From positions 2,418,001-2,482,000 of the forward strand of contig NZ_CP076544.1 of NCBI RefSeq assembly GCF_018885305.1: 64,000 nucleotides of DNA, given 5' to 3'. Source of the stretch: Curtobacterium sp. L6-1. GTDB lineage: Bacteria; Actinomycetota; Actinomycetes; Actinomycetales; Microbacteriaceae. Below, in pieces: positions 25,339 through 33,402 of the stretch; positions within the stretch are counted from its first letter, which is position 1; each line of letters begins with the position of its first letter. The position numbers were made by a program, and so were the translations under genes. The notes under the pieces are model-generated. The model had not been told where the DNA came from. It searched no databases and saw only the letters and a list, made by a program, of their open reading frames with translations.

Positions 25339-25440
25339 CGTCCGCGGGGCGGCACGGCGGTACGGGCACGGACACCCCGCCGGCCGGCGGGCCGGCACGA
25401 GCATGCCGCGGCCCGGCCCGCCGGGACGGGCCCCGCCGGC

Positions 25441-25476
25441 CGGGAGGCGCGTGGCGGCGCCGCCCCGCGCCTCCCG
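25441..25476. terminator. GGGAGGCGCG hairpin terminator
   Basis: Arms CGGGAGGCGCG and CGCGCCTCCCG with a 14-nt GC-rich loop lie 103 bp after the MFS stop. A closely related hairpin occurs at 51275-51320. The rest of the 286-bp gap (25339-25624) is GC-rich and holds no frame I would call. Confidence 0.65.
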
Positions 25477-25534
25477 TCCGTCACCGGACACGCCGGCGCG
25501 CACGCCGCGCAACCTGCGCACGGACCGCCCGCAT

Positions 25535-25576
25535 CACGAATCCACCACGAATCCCCACAGCCGTTCGGTTCTGTGG
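25535..25576 (+). promoter_or_regulatory. direct and inverted repeats upstream of the galactoside operon
   Basis: CACGAATCC occurs twice, 11 bp apart (25535-25543 and 25546-25554), followed by the inverted repeat CCACAG...CTGTGG (25555-25576) with a 10-bp centre. This lies 49 bp before the first gene and is the best candidate for the operator/promoter region of the operon. No regulator gene is adjacent. Confidence 0.45.
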
Positions 25577-25624
25577 TTGGGTGAAGCGCAACCCCGATCC
25601 GACGACGAACCGGAGTGCACGGCA

Positions 25625-26980
25625 ATGACGCCATCACGAACACCCTTGTCCAGACGACAGCTGTTGGGCTTCGGCCTCGGCACCGCGGCAGCAGGACTGC
25701 TCGCCGGGTGCGCCGTCCCCGGCTCGACCAACGTCAACCGGGCGGCCCTCATCCCCGCCGCCTCCGGCGGCGAGACCGTCCAGCTCACCTACTGGGCGTG
25801 GCTCAAGGACCTGCAGAAGGTCTGCGACGTCTGGAACGCGAAGAACCCGCGCATCCAGGTGACCGCGAACTGGATCCCCGGCGGCACCGCGGGCGGGTAC
25901 CAGAAGATGTACTCCGCGCTGGCGGCCGGCGGCGGCCCGGACATCGGCCAGGTCGAGTTCCGGCAGGTGCCCGAGTTCATGCTCGCCAACGGCCTGGTCG
26001 ACCTCGCGCGGTACGGCGCGAAGGACGTCGCGAGCCGGTACGACGAGGCCGCGTGGTCGCAGGTCGAGTTCAACGACGGGGTGTTCGGCATCCCGCAGGA
26101 CACCGGCCCGATGGCGTTCTACCACCAGCCCGCGGTGCTCGACGCTGCCGGCGGCGAACCCCCGACAACGTGGGACGAGTGGCGGACGCTGTCCGAGAAG
26201 GTCCGGTCGACCGGCAAGCGGAACTACCTCGAGGTCTTCCCGGTCGCCGACGCCTCCCCGTTCACCGCCTACGCGCAGCAGGCCGGTGCCCGCTGGTTCC
26301 GGGTCGACGGCGACGAGTGGGTCATCGACATGACCGACGAGAAGACGATGATGGTCGCCGAGTTCTTCGACCAGGCGATCGACGACGACCTCGTGGACAC
26401 CTCCGCCGGGGCGTACACCCCGGGCTGGTACGCCGCCGCCGCCTCGGGTCGGATCGGCGCCGTCACCAGTGCGAGCTGGGGGGACGCCCTCATCGAGAGC
26501 GTGCAGGGCGCGAAGGGCAAGTGGCGCGTCTCCCCCATGCAGACCTGGGGCGAGGGCTTCGGCTCGAGCCAGATCGGCGGGTCCACGGCCGCGGTCCTCG
26601 CGAACGCGGAGCACCCGGCGGAGGCGCTCGAGTTCCTCGTCTGGATGACGACGTCCCGCGAGGGCATCGACGCGATGATCAAGTACTGCGGCATCGGCTG
26701 GTCCCCCGCGACGGACTACATCGGCGAGCAGCGCCAGCAGCCGAGCGCGTTCTTCGGCGGGCAGTCCTACAACGAGGACGTCTTCGCGCCCGCCGCCCAG
26801 GAGCAGAACACCGACTGGAGCTGGTCGCCGCTCACCCAGTCCGCGCTGAACTCCCTGCAGAACCAGTTCCGGCGCAAGGTCACCGGCCGACTCACCCTGC
26901 CGGACGCCGTCGAACTCGCCCAGCGCGAGGTCGTCCAGGCGTTTCGCGACAAGGGCCTCAGCGTCCGGGCAGCGTCGTGA
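25625..26980 (+). CDS. sugar ABC substrate-binding lipoprotein (CUT1 family)
   Basis: 451 residues. The N-terminus has a twin-arginine-like SRRQLLGFGLGTAAAGLLAGC that ends in a lipobox, so export could be by Tat followed by lipid anchoring. The mature part is an SBP_bac_1 fold: LTYWAWLKDLQKVCDVWNAKNPRIQVTANWIPGG, then MYSALAAGGGPDIGQVEF and the ligand-site region TSASWGDALIESVQGAKGKWRVSPMQTWG. It captures a sugar for the two permeases that follow. ATG at 25625. The downstream lacZ suggests a galactoside. No ATPase is encoded here, so a shared MsiK-like ATPase must be supplied elsewhere. Confidence 0.88.
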   Translation: MTPSRTPLSRRQLLGFGLGTAAAGLLAGCAVPGSTNVNRAALIPAASGGETVQLTYWAWLKDLQKVCDVWNAKNPRIQVTANWIPGGTAGGYQKMYSALAAGGGPDIGQVEFRQVPEFMLANGLVDLARYGAKDVASRYDEAAWSQVEFNDGVFGIPQDTGPMAFYHQPAVLDAAGGEPPTTWDEWRTLSEKVRSTGKRNYLEVFPVADASPFTAYAQQAGARWFRVDGDEWVIDMTDEKTMMVAEFFDQAIDDDLVDTSAGAYTPGWYAAAASGRIGAVTSASWGDALIESVQGAKGKWRVSPMQTWGEGFGSSQIGGSTAAVLANAEHPAEALEFLVWMTTSREGIDAMIKYCGIGWSPATDYIGEQRQQPSAFFGGQSYNEDVFAPAAQEQNTDWSWSPLTQSALNSLQNQFRRKVTGRLTLPDAVELAQREVVQAFRDKGLSVRAAS

Positions 26981-28134
26981 GCCAGCAGACGGCCGGGCGG
27001 CAGCGCACCGCCGTGGGCCAGCAGACGGCCGGACAGCCGGGCACCTTCCGCACGAGCACCAAGGCCACCCGCGCGCAGAAGCGTGCGCCGTGGGTCCTGC
27101 TCGCCCCGTTCCTCGCGCTCTTCGTGCTGACGTTCATCATCCCGATCATCAGCGCGGTCTTCCAGAGCTTCACCACCGTCGACCGGGAGGGCCTGTTCGG
27201 CGAGGACGGCGTCACCGGCCGCTTCGCCGGGTTCGACAACTACGTCACGGCGCTGAACGACTCGGGCTTCGTCGCCTCGATCGGCCGCATGCTCCTGTTC
27301 GGCATCGTGCAGGTCCCGGTGATGATCATCGCCTGCACGGTCCTGGCGCTGTTGCTCGAGTCGGCGAGCGCCCGCTGGCCGGGCTTCTTCCGGGCGGTCT
27401 ACTTCATGCCCTACGGCGTCCCGGGCGTCATCGCGACGATCCTGTGGTCGTTCCTGTACGTCCCCGGCCTGTCCCCGATCGTGTCGCTGCTGCAGTCGAT
27501 GGGGCTGCAGCCGGACTTCCTCGGCGCGAACAGCGTGCTGTGGTCGATCGCGAACATCGTCACGTGGACGTACACCGGCTACAACATGCTCATCATCGTG
27601 GCGCAGCTGAAGTCCATCCCGGGCGAGGTGTACGAGGCCGCGAAGATGGACGGCGCCGGCCCGTTCCAGGTGGCGTGGCGGATCCAGATCCCGCTCATCG
27701 CGCCGGCCCTGGTCCTCACGACGGTGTTCTCGATCATCGGCACGCTGCAGCTCTTCGCCGAGCCGCAGATCCTGTCCACGGTCGCGCCCGCCATCGACAC
27801 CGAGTACACGCCCAACTACGCCGCCTACACGAACGCGTTCGCGTTCAACGAGTACGGCGTCGCGAGCGCGCAGGCGGTCATCATCGCCCTGGCCGCGTTC
27901 GTCCTGTCGTTCACGTTCCTCGCCCTGACCAACCGGCCGCCGCGGGACGAGCGCGACCAGCGCAGGCGGGCGAAGCAGGACGGCCTGGAGGCCCGGCGCG
28001 CGCTCGAGACGCGCGGCACCACCGGCACCGGGTCGCGTCCGGCGAACGGCGTCACGCACCGCAGCACGACCACCGGAGCCGGACCGCACCGCCCGGCCGG
28101 TGGCGTCGCGACGAACGAGGGGACAGACCGATGA
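26977..28134 (+). CDS. sugar ABC permease, MalF type
   Basis: 385 residues, with six helices after a Gln/Thr-rich N-terminal tail (about 1-45). PWVLLAPFLALFVLTFIIPIISAVFQSF is the first helix; the EAA loop is EVYEAAKMDGAGPFQVAWRIQIPLIAP near residue 215. The hydrophilic C-terminal tail of about 60 residues is unusual in length and rich in Arg, Thr and Gly. GTG start overlaps the preceding stop (GTGA). Confidence 0.88.
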   Translation: MSQQTAGRQRTAVGQQTAGQPGTFRTSTKATRAQKRAPWVLLAPFLALFVLTFIIPIISAVFQSFTTVDREGLFGEDGVTGRFAGFDNYVTALNDSGFVASIGRMLLFGIVQVPVMIIACTVLALLLESASARWPGFFRAVYFMPYGVPGVIATILWSFLYVPGLSPIVSLLQSMGLQPDFLGANSVLWSIANIVTWTYTGYNMLIIVAQLKSIPGEVYEAAKMDGAGPFQVAWRIQIPLIAPALVLTTVFSIIGTLQLFAEPQILSTVAPAIDTEYTPNYAAYTNAFAFNEYGVASAQAVIIALAAFVLSFTFLALTNRPPRDERDQRRRAKQDGLEARRALETRGTTGTGSRPANGVTHRSTTTGAGPHRPAGGVATNEGTDR

Positions 28135-29066
28135 CCAGCGAAGCCGTCGAAGCGCCGGCGACCGCGAAGACCGCGGTGCCGGTGGACACCACCTCGATCA
28201 CCGCCCACGAGCGGCGGAAGCTCGACCGCTCACCGGGGTCACAGATCGTCGTGACGGGGATCCTCGTCGTCGTCGCGCTGTACTTCCTCGTCCCGCTGTA
28301 CTGGGTCGTCATCGCCGCGACGAAGACCACCGGCGCCCTGTTCGCGACGAACGGGTTCTGGTTCGGCGGCGAGTTCGCCCTGTTCAGCAACATCCACTCG
28401 GTCTTCACCTACGACGGCGGCATCTTCGTCCGGTGGATCGCGAACAGCGTCCTGTACTCGGGCGTCGGCGCGGTCCTGGCGACGTACTTCGCGGCCGCGG
28501 GTGGCTACGCCCTGGCGAAGTACGAGTTCCGCGGGCGGCAGCTCGTGTTCGGCACGATCCTGGGCGGCGTGCTCGTGCCCGGGACCGCGACGGCCCTGCC
28601 GCTGTTCCTGCTGTTCTCGACGATGGGGTTGACCGACACGTACTGGAGCGTGCTCATCCCGAGCCTCGTCTCCCCGTTCGGGCTGTTCCTCTGCCGGGTG
28701 TACGCCTCGGCGTCGATCGACACGGCGCTCATGGAGTCGGCCCGCCTCGACGGGGCCAGCGAGCTGCGGATCTTCCACACGATCGCCCTGCGACAGATGA
28801 CCCCCGCGCTCGTCACCGTGTTCCTGTTCCAGGTCGTCGGCATCTGGAACAACTTCTTCCTGCCGCTCATCATGCTGGCAGACCAGAAGCTGTACCCGAT
28901 CACACTGGGGTTGAACAACTGGCGGGCACAGGTCGATCGTCTGCCAGAGTTCTACCAGCTCACCACCGGCGGCGTGCTCGTCTCGGTCATCCCGCTCGTG
29001 GTCGCCATCATCGTCCTGCAGCGCTTCTGGCGCGGGGGCCTCACGGAAGGATCGGTCAAGGGTTGA
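28131..29066 (+). CDS. sugar ABC permease, MalG type
   Basis: 311 residues with six helices. The EAA loop is DTALMESARLDGASELRIFHTIALRQMTPAL near residue 200, and LQRFWRGGLTEGSVKG is the usual MalG-type C-terminus. Partner of the MalF-type permease. The ATG at 28131 overlaps the upstream stop, and the downstream lacZ starts with a TTG inside this gene's stop region, so the whole operon is translationally linked. Confidence 0.9.
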   Translation: MTSEAVEAPATAKTAVPVDTTSITAHERRKLDRSPGSQIVVTGILVVVALYFLVPLYWVVIAATKTTGALFATNGFWFGGEFALFSNIHSVFTYDGGIFVRWIANSVLYSGVGAVLATYFAAAGGYALAKYEFRGRQLVFGTILGGVLVPGTATALPLFLLFSTMGLTDTYWSVLIPSLVSPFGLFLCRVYASASIDTALMESARLDGASELRIFHTIALRQMTPALVTVFLFQVVGIWNNFFLPLIMLADQKLYPITLGLNNWRAQVDRLPEFYQLTTGGVLVSVIPLVVAIIVLQRFWRGGLTEGSVKG

Positions 29067-32000
29067 CCATCGCTGCTCACTCCCCCTCCACCTCGACGAC
29101 CACCGAGGCGCTCGCCGCGCTCGCCTCGACCGCACCGGGCTCGGACACCCGGCTCGTGCCGAGGGCCTGGCTCCACACGGACGCCCCCGCCCTGTCGCTC
29201 GACGGGGAGTGGGACTTCCGGTGGTCACCGGTCGCGGACGTCCCGGTACCGGGGTCGGAGGCCGAGTGGGGCAGCCTCCCCGTCCCGTCGCACTGGGTCC
29301 TGCACGGGCACGGGGCGCCGAGCTACACGAACCTGCAGTACCCGTTCCCGATCGAGCCGCCGCACCCGCCGGAGGAGAACCCGACGGGTGACCACCGCCG
29401 CACGTTCGAGGTACCGGCGTCCTTCGACGCGGCGGCCCGGGTGCTGCTGCGCTTCGACGGGGTGGAGTCGCACTTCCGGGTGTGGCTGAACGGCTCGGAG
29501 GTGGGCTGGTCGACCGGCTCCCGCCTGGCGACCGAGTTCGACGTGACCGACCTGCTGCGCTCGGGCACCAACGAGATGCTCGTCCGGGTGCACCAGTGGT
29601 CGGCGGCGTCGTACCTCGAGGACCAGGACCAGTGGTGGCTCCCCGGCATCTTCCGCAGCGTCACCCTGCTGGCCCGACCGGCCGCGCCGATCGACGACGT
29701 GTTCGTCCGGGCCGGGTGGACCTCGACGTTCGGGCACGCGGCCACCGCGGGTACCGCTGCGTCCGGACGGCCGGCGACGGGCACGGGGACCATCACCGTC
29801 CCCTCGCTCGACGCCGCCTTCCCAGTGCGCTTCCGGGTCCCGGACCTCGGGGTCGACGTCACGTGGGCCTCGGCCGAGGAGGTCACGCCGATCACGCTCG
29901 AGGGCGTCGAGCCGTGGAGCGCCGAGGTCCCGAAGCTGTACGACGCGACCGTCTCCACCGGCACCGACGCCGGCGGCCGCGCGGGCGGTGAGACCGTCGC
30001 GCTCCGGCTCGGCTTCCGGACCGTGTCGATCGTCGGCGACCGCTTCCTGGTCAACGGCGAGCGCGTGGTGTTCCACGGTGTGAACCGGCACGAGACCCAC
30101 CCCGTGCGGGGCCGGGTCTTCGACGAGGAGCACGCCCGCGCGGACATGCTGCTCATGAAGCGGAACAACGTGAACGCGATCCGCACCTCGCACTACCCGC
30201 CGCACCCGCGCGTGCTCGACCTGGCCGACGAGCTCGGCTTCTGGGTGGTCCTGGAGTGCGACCTCGAGACGCACGGCTTCCTGTTCACGGACTGGGTCGG
30301 CAACCCATCGGACGACCCGGCCTGGCGCGACGCCTACCTCGACCGGATCGCGCGGACCGTCGAGCGCGACAAGAACCACGCGTCGATCGTGATGTGGTCG
30401 CTCGGCAACGAGTCCGGCACCGGTCGGAACCTCGCTGCGATGTCGCAGTGGGTGCACGACCGCGACGACGAGCGCCCGGTGCACTACGAGGGCGACTACG
30501 CCGGCGCCTACACGGACGTGTACTCGCGGATGTACCCGACGCTGCAGGAGACCGAGTCGATCGGCGGCGGCCCCGAGACCCCGCTGCTGGGGTGCGGTCC
30601 CGCCGAGGCCGCACGGCAGCGGTCGAAGCCGTTCCTGCACTGCGAGTACGTGCACGCCATGGGCAACGGCCCCGGCCAGATCAAGGAGTACGAGGACCTG
30701 GTCGACCGGTACCCGCGCCTGCACGGCGGGTTCGTCTGGGAGTGGCGCGACCACGGACTGCTCGCCCGCACCGCTGCGGGTGAGGACTACTACGCGTACG
30801 GCGGCGACTTCGGCGAGGTCGTACACGACGGCAACTTCGTGATGGACGGTCTCGTGCTGCCCGACGACACCCCGACCCCTGGTCTGGCGGAGTTCACGGC
30901 CGTCGTCGCCCCGATCCGGTTCTCGGTGTCGGACACCACCGTCCTCGTCGAGAACCGGTACCACTCCGCTTCGACCGCCGGACTGCGCTTCCGGTGGACC
31001 CTGTCGCGGAACGGCGTCGAGGAGTCCAGCGGCCGCTTCGCCCCCGGCGTCGTCGCGGCCCGGCAGTCGGCCACGGTCCCGGTGCCCGACGAGGTGCTCG
31101 CGGCCGCCGCGGACGCCGCGTCCCTGGCCCCCGGTGACGAGCTGTGGTTCGACGTGACGGCGGAGCTGGCGGGGCCGACCGCGTGGGCGGACACCGGCCA
31201 CGTCGTCGCACGCACGCAGCGGCTCGTGGCGAGCCGCGCGGCGGACGTGCCCCGGGCCTCCCGGCAGGGCTGGGACAGCGACCGTCTCGGCGGGGGGACC
31301 TTCACCGCCCGCGGTGACCTGGTGTCCTGGAAGGGGCACGAGGTGGCCGGGCCGCGGCTCGACCTGTGGCGCGCGCCGACCGACAACGACAGCCTGGCCT
31401 CGCAGGGCGGGTACGAGACGGCCGACCCGGTGCTGACGAAGGGCGTCGGCGACCCGGACGCTCCCGCGTCCGCGGTCCGCTGGCGTGAGCGCGGGCTCGA
31501 CCGGCTGACACACCGGCTCGTGTCGGTGTCGCGGACCGACCACGGCCTCGAGCAGCGCGTCCGCGTGGCGGCAGCGAACAGCGGGTGGGGCGTCGACGTC
31601 ACGCACCGTTGGACGCTCACGGACGACGGGCTGCTGCTGCAGACCGACGCCGTGCCGTTCGGGGCGTGGGACGTGACGTGGCCGCGGATCGGTGTGCGGT
31701 TCGACCTGCCGGCCTCGGTGCTCGACCTCGACGCGTCATGGTTCGGGACGGGGCCGCTCGAGTCCTACGCGGACTCGTCGCACGCGGCCCGGGTCGGGCG
31801 GTTCAGCGCGCCGGTGCGCTCGCTCGGTGTCGAGTACTCGATGCCGCAGGAGACCGGGCACCGGCCGGAGCTGCGCTCGCTCGCGGTCGGGCCGTTCACG
31901 GTGTCGACCGTCGGCGCACACCGGGCGGGCTTCACGCTGTCCCCGTGGACCGCGCAGGAGCTCGGGCGCGCGATGCACCCGTACGAGCTGCCGACGCCGC

Positions 32001-32125
32001 AGCACGCGTACCTGTACCTCGACGCGGCGCAGCACGGACTCGGGTCGCGCGCGTGCGGGCTCGACGTGCTGCCGGAGCACCAGCTGTGGCCGCAGGCGTT
32101 CTCGTGGAGCGTGGTGCTGGGGTAG
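29063..32125 (+). CDS. lacZ: beta-galactosidase, GH2 (LacZ type)
   Basis: 1020 residues, the length of E. coli LacZ (1023). The N-terminal jelly-roll contains PSHWVLHGHGAPSYTNLQYPFPIEPPHPPEENPTG; the TIM barrel contains VNRHETHPVRGRV, the acid/base Glu in LGNESGTGRN near residue 448 and the nucleophile Glu in HCEYVHAMGNGPG near 526; the C-terminal part is a Bgal_small_N domain (GTGPLESYADSSHAARVG). It hydrolyses lactose and other beta-galactosides. The start is TTG at 29063, overlapping the permease stop as TTGA. Cytoplasmic, as no signal is present; fed by the ABC importer encoded upstream. Confidence 0.93.
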   Translation: MTIAAHSPSTSTTTEALAALASTAPGSDTRLVPRAWLHTDAPALSLDGEWDFRWSPVADVPVPGSEAEWGSLPVPSHWVLHGHGAPSYTNLQYPFPIEPPHPPEENPTGDHRRTFEVPASFDAAARVLLRFDGVESHFRVWLNGSEVGWSTGSRLATEFDVTDLLRSGTNEMLVRVHQWSAASYLEDQDQWWLPGIFRSVTLLARPAAPIDDVFVRAGWTSTFGHAATAGTAASGRPATGTGTITVPSLDAAFPVRFRVPDLGVDVTWASAEEVTPITLEGVEPWSAEVPKLYDATVSTGTDAGGRAGGETVALRLGFRTVSIVGDRFLVNGERVVFHGVNRHETHPVRGRVFDEEHARADMLLMKRNNVNAIRTSHYPPHPRVLDLADELGFWVVLECDLETHGFLFTDWVGNPSDDPAWRDAYLDRIARTVERDKNHASIVMWSLGNESGTGRNLAAMSQWVHDRDDERPVHYEGDYAGAYTDVYSRMYPTLQETESIGGGPETPLLGCGPAEAARQRSKPFLHCEYVHAMGNGPGQIKEYEDLVDRYPRLHGGFVWEWRDHGLLARTAAGEDYYAYGGDFGEVVHDGNFVMDGLVLPDDTPTPGLAEFTAVVAPIRFSVSDTTVLVENRYHSASTAGLRFRWTLSRNGVEESSGRFAPGVVAARQSATVPVPDEVLAAAADAASLAPGDELWFDVTAELAGPTAWADTGHVVARTQRLVASRAADVPRASRQGWDSDRLGGGTFTARGDLVSWKGHEVAGPRLDLWRAPTDNDSLASQGGYETADPVLTKGVGDPDAPASAVRWRERGLDRLTHRLVSVSRTDHGLEQRVRVAAANSGWGVDVTHRWTLTDDGLLLQTDAVPFGAWDVTWPRIGVRFDLPASVLDLDASWFGTGPLESYADSSHAARVGRFSAPVRSLGVEYSMPQETGHRPELRSLAVGPFTVSTVGAHRAGFTLSPWTAQELGRAMHPYELPTPQHAYLYLDAAQHGLGSRACGLDVLPEHQLWPQAFSWSVVLG

Positions 32126-32175
32126 CGGCGCGCCGCGCCGCGGGTGGCGCCGATCCGCTGCTTCGCGCCCCGGAA

Positions 32176-32213
32176 CGAACGTCGCGCCCCGTTCCGACGG
32201 GGCGCGACGTTCG
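32176..32213. terminator. 16-bp perfect hairpin
   Basis: Arms CGAACGTCGCGCCCCG and its complement around a 6-nt TTCCGA loop lie 50 bp after lacZ. It is placed between convergent genes and so may stop transcription from both sides. Confidence 0.75.
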
Positions 32214-32240
32214 TCAGCGGGCGCGACACACAGGGGACGC

Positions 32241-32343
32241 GCGGCGGCGCGGCACGGCGCAGCGGCGGCGGCGGCGCAGCGGCGGCGGCGGCGCAGCGGC
32301 GGCGCAGCGGCGGCGCGGCGGCGGCGCGGCGGCGCGGCGGCGG
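32241..32343. repeat. GCG/GCA trinucleotide-rich low-complexity tract
   Basis: About 100 bp made almost only of GCGGCG runs broken by GCGCAGC, between the lacZ terminator and the DUF3151 stop. It has the look of slippage expansion, and six-frame translation gives homopolymeric Ala, Arg or Gly only. No gene or regulatory site is seen. Confidence 0.8.
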
Positions 32344-32766
32344 TCAGCCGCGCGTGAGGGCCTCGGCAGCCGCGGGGTCGGCGCCGTCGAGGAACTGCGT
32401 CAGCCGCTCGGGCTCGCCCGGCTCGTCGATCGCCTCGGCCGCCCGGCGCAGCGCGAACAGGGCACGCAGGACACCCCGGTTCGGCTCGTGCGACCACGGC
32501 ACCGGCCCGGCACCGCGCCACCCGGCCTTCCGCAGGGCGTCGAGCCCCCGGTGGTACCCGACCCGCGCGTAGGCGTAGGACTCGACGGTCGCGCCGCGGT
32601 CCCAGGCCTCGTCGGCGAGCAGGGCCCACGCCAGACTCGACGCCGGGTGCGACACCACCACGGAGGCGACCGGGGCGTTCGACGCCAGGAGCCCGTCCAC
32701 CTCGGGTTCGGCGGGCAGCAGCGTCTCGGGGTTCGGCGTGGGGTTCGGGAGCAGGTTGTCCGGCAT
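32344..32766 (-). CDS. DUF3151 family protein
   Basis: 140 residues matching the actinobacterial DUF3151 family: NLLPNPTPNPETLLP at the start, ASSLAWALLADEAWDRGATVESYAYARVGYHRGLDALRKAGWRGAGPVPWSHEPNRGVLRALFAL in the middle. Function unknown; it is soluble and probably helical. ATG at 32766 lies exactly 6 nt after TAGCGT (32773-32778 on the minus strand) with no Shine-Dalgarno sequence, so the mRNA is probably leaderless. Confidence 0.85.
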   Translation of the reverse strand: MPDNLLPNPTPNPETLLPAEPEVDGLLASNAPVASVVVSHPASSLAWALLADEAWDRGATVESYAYARVGYHRGLDALRKAGWRGAGPVPWSHEPNRGVLRALFALRRAAEAIDEPGEPERLTQFLDGADPAAAEALTRG

Positions 32767-32791
32767 GCCGCCACGCTACTTCAGCACCCGG

Positions 32792-33133
32792 CTACTTCAG
32801 CGGGTCGTTGCCCCAGTTCATGAGCGAGTACCGCCACGGGGTGTCCGTGACGTCCCCGGACGGCTCCTGCTCCGAGTGGCGTGCCACGTAGCCGACGACC
32901 TTCTTCATGTGCGCGTAGTCGTCGTCCGTCAGGTCGCCCTGCTTCTTCTGCAGGATCGACACGATGTGCCGGCCGGACTCGTGCCCCGTCGACTCGGACG
33001 CGCCGCCCTTCTTCTGCCCGACGGACTTCGACTCGTCGGTGTCGAGCCACTTCTCGAGCTGGGACGCGGTCATGTTCACCGCGTCGTGGAAGTCGTCCCG
33101 GATCTGCTTCTCGTCCTCAGCCATGTCGGACAT
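32792..33133 (-). CDS. DUF3140 family protein
   Basis: 113 residues from the ATG at 33133 (an internal ATG at 33124 would give 110). DDFHDAVNMTASQLEKWLDTDESKSVGQKKGG, ESTGHESGRHIVSILQKKQGDLTDDDYAHMKKVVGYVARH and WRYSLMNWGNDPLK are the DUF3140 landmarks. The family is small, soluble and found in actinobacteria and some other soil bacteria; a DNA-binding role has been suggested for its helical core but is not established. The Lys/Asp-rich sequence and lack of a signal point to a cytoplasmic protein. Confidence 0.85.
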   Translation of the reverse strand: MSDMAEDEKQIRDDFHDAVNMTASQLEKWLDTDESKSVGQKKGGASESTGHESGRHIVSILQKKQGDLTDDDYAHMKKVVGYVARHSEQEPSGDVTDTPWRYSLMNWGNDPLK

Positions 33134-33402
33134 CTTGCGCCGCACGACTGCACGGTCGTACGGTGAGCCGTACCCCGTCGTCACCACGGGGCTGCGGTGC
33201 GGGACGACCGGCCGACAGCACGGGTGACGGCCACGGGGCCTCCCCGACGGAAACGGCCCGGCATTGCGCGAGACCACCGGCACTGCGCCGCAGCAGCAGC
33301 TGTCCCTGCGCTGACCCCGTGACCTCGCCCGCCGATCGGTGGGACCGCCGCCCTCGCGGCTGACGGAGTCGTGCGCCCGCACGTCATCCCGGAGGCTCCC
33401 GC

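Noticed and set aside
29225..31606. 793-codon minus-strand frame inside lacZ
   Set aside because: lacZ on the plus strand is full length with both catalytic Glu motifs; the antisense frame has no domain.
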